Shown here: positions 34,390 to 41,955 of the stretch, one piece after another
Layout of the letters: each line of letters begins with the position of its first letter
Numbering within the stretch: the first letter of the stretch is position 1
DNA from: Angustibacter sp. Root456
GTDB lineage: Bacteria; Actinomycetota; Actinomycetes; Actinomycetales; Angustibacteraceae
NCBI RefSeq assembly: GCF_001426435.1
Contig: NZ_LMER01000018.1
Span: 169,675-226,386 of the forward strand
Length of the DNA stretch: 56,712 nucleotides
Direction of reading: 5' to 3'
Made by a program: the position numbers and the translations under genes
The notes under the pieces: model-generated
Seen by the model: only the letters and a program-made list of their open reading frames with translations
Told to the model about the DNA's origin: nothing
Databases searched by the model: none

Positions 34390-35895
34390 TCAGGGGGTAC
34401 TGAAGACCGTGCGGTGCCAGGGTTTTCGGGCGACGCCGGTCACGTCCGTCATGACGTGCTTGATGCTGGTGTACTCCTCGAGCGAGTAGGCGCTCATGTC
34501 CTTGCCGAAGCCAGATGCCTTCACGCCACCGTGCGGCATCTCGCTCACGATCGGGATGTGGTCGTTGACCCAGACACAGCCGGCCTGGATCTCGCGCGTC
34601 GCGCGAGCGGCCCGGACGACGTCGCGCGTCCAGGCGGAGGCGGCGAGGCCGTAGACGGTGTCGTTCGCCAGGGCGATCGCCTCGTCGTCGGTGTCGAACG
34701 GCACGGCCACCAGCACCGGGCCGAACACCTCGTCGCGCCAGATCGCCGCCGAGGCGTCGACGCCGCTGACCAGGGTCGGCTCGTAGTAGGCGCCGCGCGC
34801 CAGCGCGCCACCCGGTACGGCGCCACCGCAGACGATCTTGGCGCCGGCGGCGCGGGCGCGCTCGACGTGCGCGGCCACCCGCTCCTGGTGCGTGCGGCTG
34901 ATGAGCGGCCCCTGGTCGGTCGCCTCGTCGCGCGGGTCGCCGAGCCGGACGGCGGTCATCAGGTCGGCCACGCCGGCCACGAAGGCGTCGAACAGCGAGC
35001 GGTGCACGATCGCCCGGGTCGCAGCCGTGCAGTCCTGACCGGTGTTGATGAGCGCTCCGGCCACCGCGCCGTGCACGGCCGCCTCCAGGTCGGCGTCGTC
35101 GAACACCACGAACGGAGCCTTGCCACCCAGCTCGAGGTGCACCCGCTTGGCGCTCGCCGAGGCCAGGGCCATGACGCGCTGCCCGACGGCCGAGCTGCCG
35201 GTGAACGACACCATCGCGACGTCCGGGTGCGACACGAGGTGCTCGCCCGCGCCCTGACCGGCTCCGGTGAGGACGTTGACGACACCGTCCGGGATGCCCG
35301 CCCGCTGGGCCGCCTCGGCCATCATCAGCGCGGTCAGCGGCGTCAGCTCGCTCGGCTTGAGCACGATGGCGTTGCCGGCCGCGATCGCCGGCAGGACCTT
35401 CCAGGCAGCCATCTGCAGCGGGTAGTTCCAGGGAGCGATCGACCCGACGACGCCGAGCGGCTCGCGACGCACGGACGACGTGTGGTCGGGCGAGTACTCG
35501 CCCGTCGCGCGGCCCTCGAGGAGGCGCGCGGCGCCGGCGAAGAAGGCCGTGTTGTCGATGGTGCCGGGCACGTCGAACTCACGGCTGAGCCGGATCGGCT
35601 TGCCGGTCTGGGACGTCTCGGTCTGGGCGAGATCCTCAGCCGCCGCGTCGAGCTCGGCCGCGAGGCGGAGCATGGCGCTCGACCGCTCCCCCGGCGTCGC
35701 GCGGCCCCAGTCGGCCTGTGCGCTCACCGCGGCCGCGACGGCGGCGTCGACGTCCGCCGGTCCCGCGAGCGCCGCGGTCTCGACCCGCTCGCCGGTCGAG
35801 GGGTCGACCACGTCGTGCCGCGGGGCGGCGTCACCAGCGAGCGCACTGCGCCGGCGCCCGTCGATCCACTGGTGGCCCGCGCTCAGATCCGCCAC
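34390..35895 (-). CDS. Aldehyde dehydrogenase, γ-aminobutyraldehyde (1-pyrroline) type
   Basis: A 501-residue NAD-dependent ALDH. The general base is Glu255 in HLELGGKAPFVVFDDADLEAA and the catalytic residue is Cys289 in NTGQDCTAATR. SQTGKPIRLSREFDVPGTIDNTAFFAGAARLLEG with IAPWNYPLQMAAWKVLPAI places it near aminobutyraldehyde and betaine aldehyde dehydrogenases. The GTG at 35895 has AGGAGG four bases upstream, which fixes the start within the longer open frame. It heads the operon with potDABC and the FAD oxidase, so it probably oxidises the aldehyde that oxidase makes. A second enzyme of this type lies at 39.9 kb. Confidence 0.9.
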   Translation of the reverse strand: MADLSAGHQWIDGRRRSALAGDAAPRHDVVDPSTGERVETAALAGPADVDAAVAAAVSAQADWGRATPGERSSAMLRLAAELDAAAEDLAQTETSQTGKPIRLSREFDVPGTIDNTAFFAGAARLLEGRATGEYSPDHTSSVRREPLGVVGSIAPWNYPLQMAAWKVLPAIAAGNAIVLKPSELTPLTALMMAEAAQRAGIPDGVVNVLTGAGQGAGEHLVSHPDVAMVSFTGSSAVGQRVMALASASAKRVHLELGGKAPFVVFDDADLEAAVHGAVAGALINTGQDCTAATRAIVHRSLFDAFVAGVADLMTAVRLGDPRDEATDQGPLISRTHQERVAAHVERARAAGAKIVCGGAVPGGALARGAYYEPTLVSGVDASAAIWRDEVFGPVLVAVPFDTDDEAIALANDTVYGLAASAWTRDVVRAARATREIQAGCVWVNDHIPIVSEMPHGGVKASGFGKDMSAYSLEEYTSIKHVMTDVTGVARKPWHRTVFSTP

Positions 35896-35908
35896 GCCGC
35901 CTCCTGTG

Positions 35909-35916
35909 CACTGTGT
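35909..35916. promoter_or_regulatory. CACTGTGT motif upstream of the aldehyde dehydrogenase
   Basis: CACTGTGT 14-21 bases before the GTG start. The same 8-mer occurs upstream of gabD/gabT (15003-15010) and inside the mmsA palindrome (28488-28495). Confidence 0.3.
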
Positions 35917-35969
35917 GTTCCTGCAACTGGATGATCGTGACACGCGGGGTCAGGGCAGACAAGGGTTTT

Positions 35970-35985
35970 CAAGGGATTCCGTCGC
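35970..35985 (-). promoter_or_regulatory. 16-bp motif shared with the Lrp control region
   Basis: Minus-strand GCGACGGAATCCCTTG, 75-90 bases upstream of the aldehyde dehydrogenase start. It matches 15 of 16 bases of GCGACGGAATCACTTG at 41437-41452 upstream of the Lrp-family gene, with the same orientation relative to the downstream gene. Confidence 0.5.
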
Positions 35986-36013
35986 CGCAAGCCGTTACCT
36001 CAACGAAATCTAG

Positions 36014-36033
36014 CGTGCTTGACACGAAGCACG
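36014..36033. promoter_or_regulatory. Inverted repeat in the aldehyde dehydrogenase/PucR divergent gap
   Basis: CGTGCTT-GACACG-AAGCACG, 7-bp perfect arms. It embeds a plus-strand TTGACA (36019-36024) and abuts a minus-strand TAGATT (36012-36007), which could be a -10 for the leftward operon. A regulator bound here could affect both directions. The 266-bp gap (35896-36161) holds this, the 16-bp motif and CGACAG-type sites but no gene. Confidence 0.45.
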
Positions 36034-36161
36034 ATTGACCCCGCGTGCTGTCAGCGGCGACCATGGCGGCTACCGTGGGCGACAGACTGCCTGCTGTCGG
36101 CGGGCGGCCAGTACAGACTGTCGGGACTCACCTCCCCCGGTCGTGCGCGAAAGGAGCACCC

Positions 36162-37772
36162 GTGCTGCCCACCCTCGGTGCCGTCCTCGAGCTGCCGGTG
36201 CTCGCGGCGGGTCGCCCGCACGTCGTCGCAGGCGCCGACCACCTCGACCACCCGGTGCGCTGGGCGCACGTCGCCGAGGTGGCCGACATCAGCGAGCTGC
36301 TGCGCGGTGACGAGCTGATCCTCACCACCGGCGTGGCGCTGCCGCGCACCGACGAGGGCATCGTGGAGTTCGTGCGCACGCTGGCGGCCCTGCCGGTCGC
36401 CGGCCTGGTCGTCGAGCTCGGCCGGGCGTACGCCGGGCGGGTGCCGAGCGCGATGGTGCGAGCGGCCGAGCGCAGCGGCCTGCCGCTGATCGAGCTCACC
36501 CAGCCGGTCGCCTTCATCGAGGTCACCGAGGCCGTGCACAGCCTGGTCATCGACGGGCAGATCAGCTCGCTGCGCCAGGCGCAGGCGCTGCACGAGACCT
36601 TCACCGAGCTCGCCGTCGAGGGCGCCGACACCGCCGAGATCGTGCGGCAGGCCGCCCGGATGGCCGGCGCACCCGTCGTCCTGGAGACGCCCGGTCACCT
36701 GGTGGTGGAGCACGATGCCGCGGGACACGACGACAGCACGTTGCTGTCGCGCTGGCAGCAGCGCTCGCGCGCGGTGCGCGTCCCCGGTCGGGCCGGGGTC
36801 GACCCCCTCTCCGGGTGGGTCGTGGCCACGGTGGGGGCGCGCGGCGAGGACTGGGGCCGGCTGGTGCTCGTACGCCCTCCGGACGACCCGCACCCGCACG
36901 ACCTCATGCTCGTCGAGCGCACGGCCACCACGCTGGCCCTGCAGCGGCTGATCGCCCGCGACCGCGAGGGCCTGGAGCGACAGACGCACCGCACGCTGCT
37001 CACGGCCCTGATGGAGCACCAGCACCCCGACGCCGAGATCGGCCTGCGGGCCCGGGCGCTCGGGGTGCCGCTGGAGGGCCGCCGCCTGCTGGGTGCCGTG
37101 GTGCGCTGGCGCGAGCCCAGGTCGGCCGCCACCCTGGCCACGCAGGCGCGGCTGCGCGATCTCGCCGACGCCGTGGCGCAGGCGGCCCGCGACGCCGGCA
37201 CCGCCGCCCTCATCGGGTCGATCGACGAGCGCAGCGTGGGCGTGCTCGTGGCACTCGACCGGCGCGACGACGACTCCGCGCTGCTCGGCCGGCTGGCCCA
37301 CGCCGTGGAGCGCGTGGTGCGCTACCGCCTCGCGGGCGCCGACAACCGCCAGCTGCTGCTGGCAGCCGGCACGGTGGTCGCAGGGTTGCGCGACGCCCGC
37401 CGCAGCGTGGTCGAGGCCCAGCAGGTGGCGGACGCGGCGTCGCACCTGCCGTGGGCGCCGGGGTTCGTGCGGCTGCACGACGTGGGCGTGCGGGGGCTGC
37501 TCGCCCTGCTGCGCGGGGACGCCCGCATCGAGACCTTCGTCGAGCGCGAGCTCGGGCCCTTGCTCGAGCGGGGCGACGACCTGGTGGGCGTGCTGCGCGC
37601 CTACCTCGACGCCGGCCGCAACAAGTCGGCGGCCGCGAGCGCCCTGCACCTGTCGCGACCGGCTTTCTACGACCGCCTGACGCGGCTGGGCCAGGTGCTC
37701 GGCGTCGACCTCGACGACGTCGAGACCTGCCTGGCCCTGCACGTGGCGCTGCTGGCCCGCGACACTGCCTGA
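36162..37772 (+). CDS. PucR-family transcriptional regulator
   Basis: A 536-residue PucR/CdaR-type regulator. The N-terminal PucR domain (about 1-125) contains VRWAHVAEVADISELLRGDELILTTG and LVVELGRAYAG. The central GGDEF-like CdaR domain spans about 290-420 (GRRLLGAVVRW, SVGVLVALDRR). The C-terminal helix-turn-helix is YLDAGRNKSAAASALHLSRPAFYDRLTRL. Such proteins activate catabolic operons in response to substrates. The GTG at 36162 has AAGGAG five bases upstream; the longer open frame lacks support. It diverges from the aldehyde dehydrogenase-potDABC-oxidase operon, its likely target. Confidence 0.92.
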   Translation: MLPTLGAVLELPVLAAGRPHVVAGADHLDHPVRWAHVAEVADISELLRGDELILTTGVALPRTDEGIVEFVRTLAALPVAGLVVELGRAYAGRVPSAMVRAAERSGLPLIELTQPVAFIEVTEAVHSLVIDGQISSLRQAQALHETFTELAVEGADTAEIVRQAARMAGAPVVLETPGHLVVEHDAAGHDDSTLLSRWQQRSRAVRVPGRAGVDPLSGWVVATVGARGEDWGRLVLVRPPDDPHPHDLMLVERTATTLALQRLIARDREGLERQTHRTLLTALMEHQHPDAEIGLRARALGVPLEGRRLLGAVVRWREPRSAATLATQARLRDLADAVAQAARDAGTAALIGSIDERSVGVLVALDRRDDDSALLGRLAHAVERVVRYRLAGADNRQLLLAAGTVVAGLRDARRSVVEAQQVADAASHLPWAPGFVRLHDVGVRGLLALLRGDARIETFVERELGPLLERGDDLVGVLRAYLDAGRNKSAAASALHLSRPAFYDRLTRLGQVLGVDLDDVETCLALHVALLARDTA

Positions 37773-37797
37773 CCAGAGCGCGAATTCGGGCCGGATC

Positions 37798-37813
37798 TCG
37801 GGGACATCCCCGA
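37798..37813. terminator. Hairpin downstream of the PucR gene
   Basis: TCGGGG-ACAT-CCCCGA, a 6-bp stem (7 bp if the A-T pair is counted), 25 bases after the PucR stop and before the P450 gene. No U-tract. Confidence 0.45.
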
Positions 37814-37912
37814 TAGCGTCGTGCGTGCGCTCTGCCGCACAGTGAGGTGCGCCCGTCGGGGGTGCAGCCGGCAGCCCGCCGGCAGTGGGGTGCTCGTCAG
37901 CGAGGGGGTCAC

Positions 37913-39238
37913 ATGGTCAGCCTGACCGCACCGGTGAGCCGGTGGATCGGACGTCGGCTGCTCACCCGGGCGGCGTCGTCCGGTGGTGTTGACCTGTCAC
38001 GGATCTCGGTGGTCCCGAAGGCGTTCAAGGTGCCCTTCCAGCGCGAGGGGCTCGACCCTCGGGTGCGCGTGGGCGCCCGCCGGGAGCGGCCGCCGGTGAG
38101 CCGGCTCATGCACGTGTTCGGGCTCAACGTCTGGCTCGTCACGGGTTACCCCGAGGCGCGGGCGGTGCTCGCCGACACGACGAGCTACAGCAACGACATC
38201 CGGCCCATGGTGGCCAGCGCCGGCAGCACGCCAGTGCACTCGATCGGCGGCCTGGGTTTCACCGACCCGCCGGTGCACACGCGCCTGCGCGGCCTGCTCA
38301 CCCCCGAGTTCACCAAGCGGCGACTGGCCCGGCTGCAGCCGCGGATCGAGCAGATCGTGCACCACCAGCTCGACGTCGCGCAGGAGGCCGGCGAAGTGTC
38401 CGACCTGGTACGCGCGTTCGCGTTCCCGGTGCCGTTCCAGGTGATCTGCGAGCTGCTCGGTGTGCCGCTGGAGGAGCGTGAGGAGTTCCGCGCGATGGGC
38501 GCCGCCCGCTTCGACCTGTCGCAGGGCGGGGCCGGGCTGTTCGGTGCGGCCTCGAAGTCGCGCGAGTTCCTGTTCCAGGTGGTCGCCGAGCAGCGGGCCG
38601 AGCCCGGCGACGGGCTCATCGGCGCCCTCATCCGCGACCACGGCGACGAGCTGGAGGACGTCGACCTCGCGGGCCTGGCCGACGGTGTGTTCCTCGGTGG
38701 CTACGAGACGTCGGCGAGCATGTTGGCGCTCGGCACGCTCGTGCTCACCCAGCACCCCGAGGCGCTCGAGCTCGCCCGGCGCGGCGGCGCGGAGCTCGAC
38801 GCCGTCGTCGAGGAGCTGCTGCGCTACCTCGGCGTGGTGCAGACGGCCTTCCCCCGCTTCGCCCGGTACGACCTCGAGCTGTTCGGCCACGAGGTGCGTC
38901 GCGGCGACGTCGTGCTCGTCTCGCTCAGCGGCGCCAACCGCGACGAGCGCCTGGCGTCGGGGGCGGTTCGCTTCGACCCGACGCGCGAGCCGGGCTCGCA
39001 CCTGGCGTTCGGCCACGGCTTCCACCGCTGCGTGGGGTCCGAGCTCGCGCGCATGGAGCTGCGGACGGCGTTTCGCGCCATCGCCGAGCGCTTCCCGGAC
39101 GTCGAGCTGGCCTGCTCACCCGACGACCTGACGTTTCGGGAGCTGTCGGTGGTGTACGGCATCGAGTCGTTGCCCGTGCGCCTGCGACCGGCGCAGCCGC
39201 GCTCAGCCGTCGACGCCCCGAGCCGCCAGCAGCTCTGA
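37913..39238 (+). CDS. Cytochrome P450
   Basis: A 441-residue heme-thiolate monooxygenase. The I-helix oxygen-binding segment is LGGYETSAS (261-269), the ExxR pair is Glu301/Arg304 in EELLRYL, and the heme loop FGHGFHRCVG carries Cys373. FTDPPVHTRLRGLLTPEFTKRRL is the usual C-helix region. No transmembrane segment, as expected for a soluble bacterial P450. The ATG at 37913 has GAGGGGG four bases upstream. No ferredoxin gene adjoins. Its substrate is unknown; lying between the amine operons it may act on a related compound, but this is only positional. Its 3' end overlaps the convergent PPOX gene by 36 bp. Confidence 0.93.
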   Translation: MVSLTAPVSRWIGRRLLTRAASSGGVDLSRISVVPKAFKVPFQREGLDPRVRVGARRERPPVSRLMHVFGLNVWLVTGYPEARAVLADTTSYSNDIRPMVASAGSTPVHSIGGLGFTDPPVHTRLRGLLTPEFTKRRLARLQPRIEQIVHHQLDVAQEAGEVSDLVRAFAFPVPFQVICELLGVPLEEREEFRAMGAARFDLSQGGAGLFGAASKSREFLFQVVAEQRAEPGDGLIGALIRDHGDELEDVDLAGLADGVFLGGYETSASMLALGTLVLTQHPEALELARRGGAELDAVVEELLRYLGVVQTAFPRFARYDLELFGHEVRRGDVVLVSLSGANRDERLASGAVRFDPTREPGSHLAFGHGFHRCVGSELARMELRTAFRAIAERFPDVELACSPDDLTFRELSVVYGIESLPVRLRPAQPRSAVDAPSRQQL

Positions 39239-39736
39239 GCGGTCGGCGGCGTAGCCGACCATCCACGTGGGGCGGTACCGGTACATCGCGATGTCGTCGG
39301 GCCCGTCACCCCACTCCAGCGGCGAGCTGCCGTAGTGCGCCGTCCAGTGCTCGAGCACGGGCGCCCAGTCGGCGTCCGCCGGCTGCATCCGCTCGACCCG
39401 GCCGTGGCTGAACACCGCCAGCTGCTCGCCGTCGACGTGCGCCACGCTGACGGCCGGCCGGGCGGCCATGTGCCGCGCCTTGGCCGCGGTGCCGCTCGTG
39501 CCGAACGACCAGGTGCCGTGCAGGAAGTGCCCGTCGAGCGCGCTGATCCGCGGCTCCCCCCGCGCCGTCACGGTGGCCACCGTGATGACCTTCATGCCGG
39601 TGAGCAGGCCGACGAGGTCGCGCGCCGTGAGGCGGCGATCGTCCCCGATGATGCCGCGCAGGTGGTCAGTCGCCTCGCCGTACGACGCGTCCAGCAGTCG
39701 TTGCAGGGCCTCGATCTCCGCCTCGGTCTCGTACAT
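39203..39736 (-). CDS. Pyridoxamine 5'-phosphate oxidase-fold (PPOX) flavin/F420 protein
   Basis: A 177-residue split-barrel protein. MKVITVATVTARGEPRISALDGHFLHGTWSFGTSGTAAKARHMAARPAVSVAHVDGEQLAVFSHGRVE is the typical cofactor-binding barrel, and YRYRPTWMVGYA closes the fold. Members bind FMN or F420, or heme; the group cannot be fixed by eye. The ATG at 39736 is preferred; an in-frame GTG at 39745 would add three residues. CGACAGACTG lies 25-34 bases upstream, identical to a site before the PucR gene. It converges on the P450 gene with 36 bp of coding overlap. Confidence 0.82.
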   Translation of the reverse strand: MYETEAEIEALQRLLDASYGEATDHLRGIIGDDRRLTARDLVGLLTGMKVITVATVTARGEPRISALDGHFLHGTWSFGTSGTAAKARHMAARPAVSVAHVDGEQLAVFSHGRVERMQPADADWAPVLEHWTAHYGSSPLEWGDGPDDIAMYRYRPTWMVGYAADRSELLAARGVDG

Positions 39737-39850
39737 GGCCGCCACGCTAGAGCCAGCCGCCGACAGACTGGACGAAGCGCAACGCCAGCAACGTCGTCGC
39801 GCCCGGCCGGGCCCTCAGACGTCGCAGGGGCCCCACACGCCGGTGGCAGG

Positions 39851-41308
39851 TCAGGAGTCGAGGTTCGCCATGACGTGCTTGAGGCGCGTGTAGTCCTCGA
39901 ATCCGTACATCGACAGGTCCTTGCCGTACCCGCTGTGCTTGAAGCCGCCGTGCGGCATCTCGGCGACCAGCGGGATGTGGGTGTTGATCCAGACGCAGCC
40001 GAAGTCCAGCGCCTTGCTCATCCGCATCGCCTTGCCGAAGTCCTTGGTCCACACCGACGACGCCAGGCCGTAGTTGACGCCGTTCGCCCAGGCGACGGCC
40101 TGGGCCTCGTCACTGAACTGCTGCACCGTGATCACCGGGCCGAAGATCTCGTTCTGGATCGCCTCGTCGTCCTGGCGCAGGCCGTCGAGCACCGTCGGCT
40201 GGTAGAAGAAGCCGTCACCGAGCCCCTCGACCCGTGCGCCGCCCGCCGCGATGCGCGCGTGGTCGGGGAGCCGGTCGACGAAGCCCGCGACGCGGCCGAG
40301 CTGGTGCACGTTGTTGACCGGGCCGAGCAGCGCGTCCTCGTCGTCCGGCAGGCCCACCTTGGCCGCACGCGCCTGCTCGGCCAGCGCGGCCACGAAGTCG
40401 TCGTGGATGCCGGGGGCGGCGAGCACGCGCGTCGCCGCGGTGCAGTCCTGGCCGGCGTTGAAGTAGCCCGCGACGGCGATCGCCTCGGCCGCGGCCTCGA
40501 GGTCGGCGTCGTCGAAGACCACCACCGGCGCCTTCCCGCCGAGCTCGAGGTGCACCCGCTTGACGTCGCGCGCGGCCGAGCCCGCCACCTCCATGCCGGC
40601 GCGCACCGAGCCGGTGATCGACACCATGGCCGGAATCTCGTGCTCCACCAGCGCACGGCCGGTGTCGCGGTTGCCCGTGATGACGTTCAGCACCCCCGGG
40701 GGCAGGAACTCGGCCGCGATCTCGGCCATCAGCAGGGTCGTCTCGGGTGTGGTGTCGCTCGGCTTCAGCACCACCGTGTTGCCGGCCGCCAGGGCGGGCG
40801 CAAACTTCCAGACCGCCATCATCATCGGGTAGTTCCACGGCGTGACCTGGCCGATGACACCGATGGGCTCGCGGCGGACCCACGACGTGTGGCCCTTCAG
40901 GTACTCGCCGGCCGAGCGGCCCTCGAGCACCCGCGCAGCACCGGCGAAGAACCGGATCTGGTCGACCATCGGCGGGATCTCCTCGCTCGCGGTCAGGGCG
41001 CGCGGCTTGCCGGTGTTCTCCGACTCCAGGGCGATGAGCTCGTCGGCGCGGGCCTCGATCGCGTCGGCGATCTTGAGCAGGGCCTGCTGGCGCTCGCTCG
41101 GCGTGGTCTGACCCCACGTCTCGAAGGCCTGCGCCGCCGCCCGGTAGGCACGGTCGACGTCCTGCTCGCTCGACACCGGCGCCTCGGCCACGACCTGGCC
41201 GGTGGCCGGGTTGACCAGCTCGAGGCTGGTGCGGGCGTCGGGGTCGACGTGCTCGCCGCCGACGAAGTTGCGCAGGCGACGGGGGGTGACGGTGCTCGGC
41301 TGGCTCAC
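39851..41308 (-). CDS. patD: γ-Aminobutyraldehyde dehydrogenase
   Basis: Oxidises 4-aminobutyraldehyde (1-pyrroline) to GABA, the second step of the putrescine transaminase route. The 485-residue ALDH has Glu255 in HLELGGKAPVVVFDDADLEAA and Cys289 in NAGQDCTAATRV. NTGKPRALTASEEIPPMVDQIRFFAGAARVLEG and MPHGGFKHSGYGKDLSMYGFEDYTRLKHVM are typical of PatD. The GTG at 41308 has AGGAG five bases upstream. It diverges from the Lrp-aminotransferase operon, whose second gene would make its substrate. About 45-50% identity by eye to the ALDH at 34.4 kb suggests divided roles. Confidence 0.9.
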   Translation of the reverse strand: MSQPSTVTPRRLRNFVGGEHVDPDARTSLELVNPATGQVVAEAPVSSEQDVDRAYRAAAQAFETWGQTTPSERQQALLKIADAIEARADELIALESENTGKPRALTASEEIPPMVDQIRFFAGAARVLEGRSAGEYLKGHTSWVRREPIGVIGQVTPWNYPMMMAVWKFAPALAAGNTVVLKPSDTTPETTLLMAEIAAEFLPPGVLNVITGNRDTGRALVEHEIPAMVSITGSVRAGMEVAGSAARDVKRVHLELGGKAPVVVFDDADLEAAAEAIAVAGYFNAGQDCTAATRVLAAPGIHDDFVAALAEQARAAKVGLPDDEDALLGPVNNVHQLGRVAGFVDRLPDHARIAAGGARVEGLGDGFFYQPTVLDGLRQDDEAIQNEIFGPVITVQQFSDEAQAVAWANGVNYGLASSVWTKDFGKAMRMSKALDFGCVWINTHIPLVAEMPHGGFKHSGYGKDLSMYGFEDYTRLKHVMANLDS

Positions 41309-41410
41309 TGCGGCTCCTGTCGTGGCACGGGTAGCCGCCGGACGTCGGCGGCCTCTCGCGACACTAGCGTGCGGACGCCGGTATCGACAGTCTACGGCCC
41401 GCAACCCATA

Positions 41411-41453
41411 GGAATCAGTCGCCAACTCCGCGATCAGCGACGGAATCACTTGC
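41411..41453. promoter_or_regulatory. Repeated motif upstream of the Lrp-family gene
   Basis: GGAATCAGTCGC (41411-41422) and GGAATCACTTGC (41442-41453) are near-direct repeats spaced 31 bp. The second lies inside GCGACGGAATCACTTG (41437-41452), shared with the aldehyde dehydrogenase/PucR gap. They end 31 bases before the Lrp start, consistent with autoregulation. Confidence 0.5.
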
Positions 41454-41484
41454 CTTTGCGGCACGGGTACGAGAGGATCGGGCC

Positions 41485-41955
41485 GTGACTTCCAGGGCCG
41501 GCAACGGCAGCGCGCTCGACGAGGTGTCGAAGCGCATCATCGAGCAGCTGCAGGAGGACGGCCGCCGTCCCTACGCCGCGATCGGCAAGGCGGTCGGCCT
41601 GTCCGAGGCCGCCGTGCGCCAACGCGTGCAGCGGCTGCTCGACGCCGGAGTCATGCAGATCGTGGCGGTCACCGACCCGCTCCAGGTGGGCTTCAGCCGC
41701 CAGGCCATGATCGGCATCCGCGCCGAAGGCGACCTCACCGCTGTCGCCGACCAGCTCGCTGACATGCCCGAGGTCGACTACGTCGTCGTCACGGCCGGCA
41801 GCTTCGACCTGCTGGTCGAGGCCGTCTGCGAGAACGACGACGCCCTGCTCGACCTCATCAGCACGCGCATCCGCACCACCCCGGGCGTCCGCACCACCGA
41901 GACGTTCGTCTACCTGAAGCTGCGTAAGCAGCTCTACAACTGGGGAACTCGATGA
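41485..41955 (+). CDS. Lrp/AsnC-family transcriptional regulator
   Basis: A 156-residue regulator. The N-terminal helix-turn-helix is LDEVSKRIIEQLQEDGRRPYAAIGKAVGLSEAAVRQRVQRLLDAGVMQIVAV. The C-terminal ligand-binding RAM domain follows (VDYVVVTAGSFDLLVEAVCENDDALLDLI, then TETFVYLKLRKQLYNWG). Such proteins sense amino acids or related amines and often control the adjacent gene. The GTG at 41485 is the start. The stop overlaps the aminotransferase ATG (ATGA), so regulator and enzyme are co-translated. The C-terminus YLKLRKQLYNWG is common to Lrp proteins paired with such aminotransferases. Confidence 0.93.
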   Translation: MTSRAGNGSALDEVSKRIIEQLQEDGRRPYAAIGKAVGLSEAAVRQRVQRLLDAGVMQIVAVTDPLQVGFSRQAMIGIRAEGDLTAVADQLADMPEVDYVVVTAGSFDLLVEAVCENDDALLDLISTRIRTTPGVRTTETFVYLKLRKQLYNWGTR

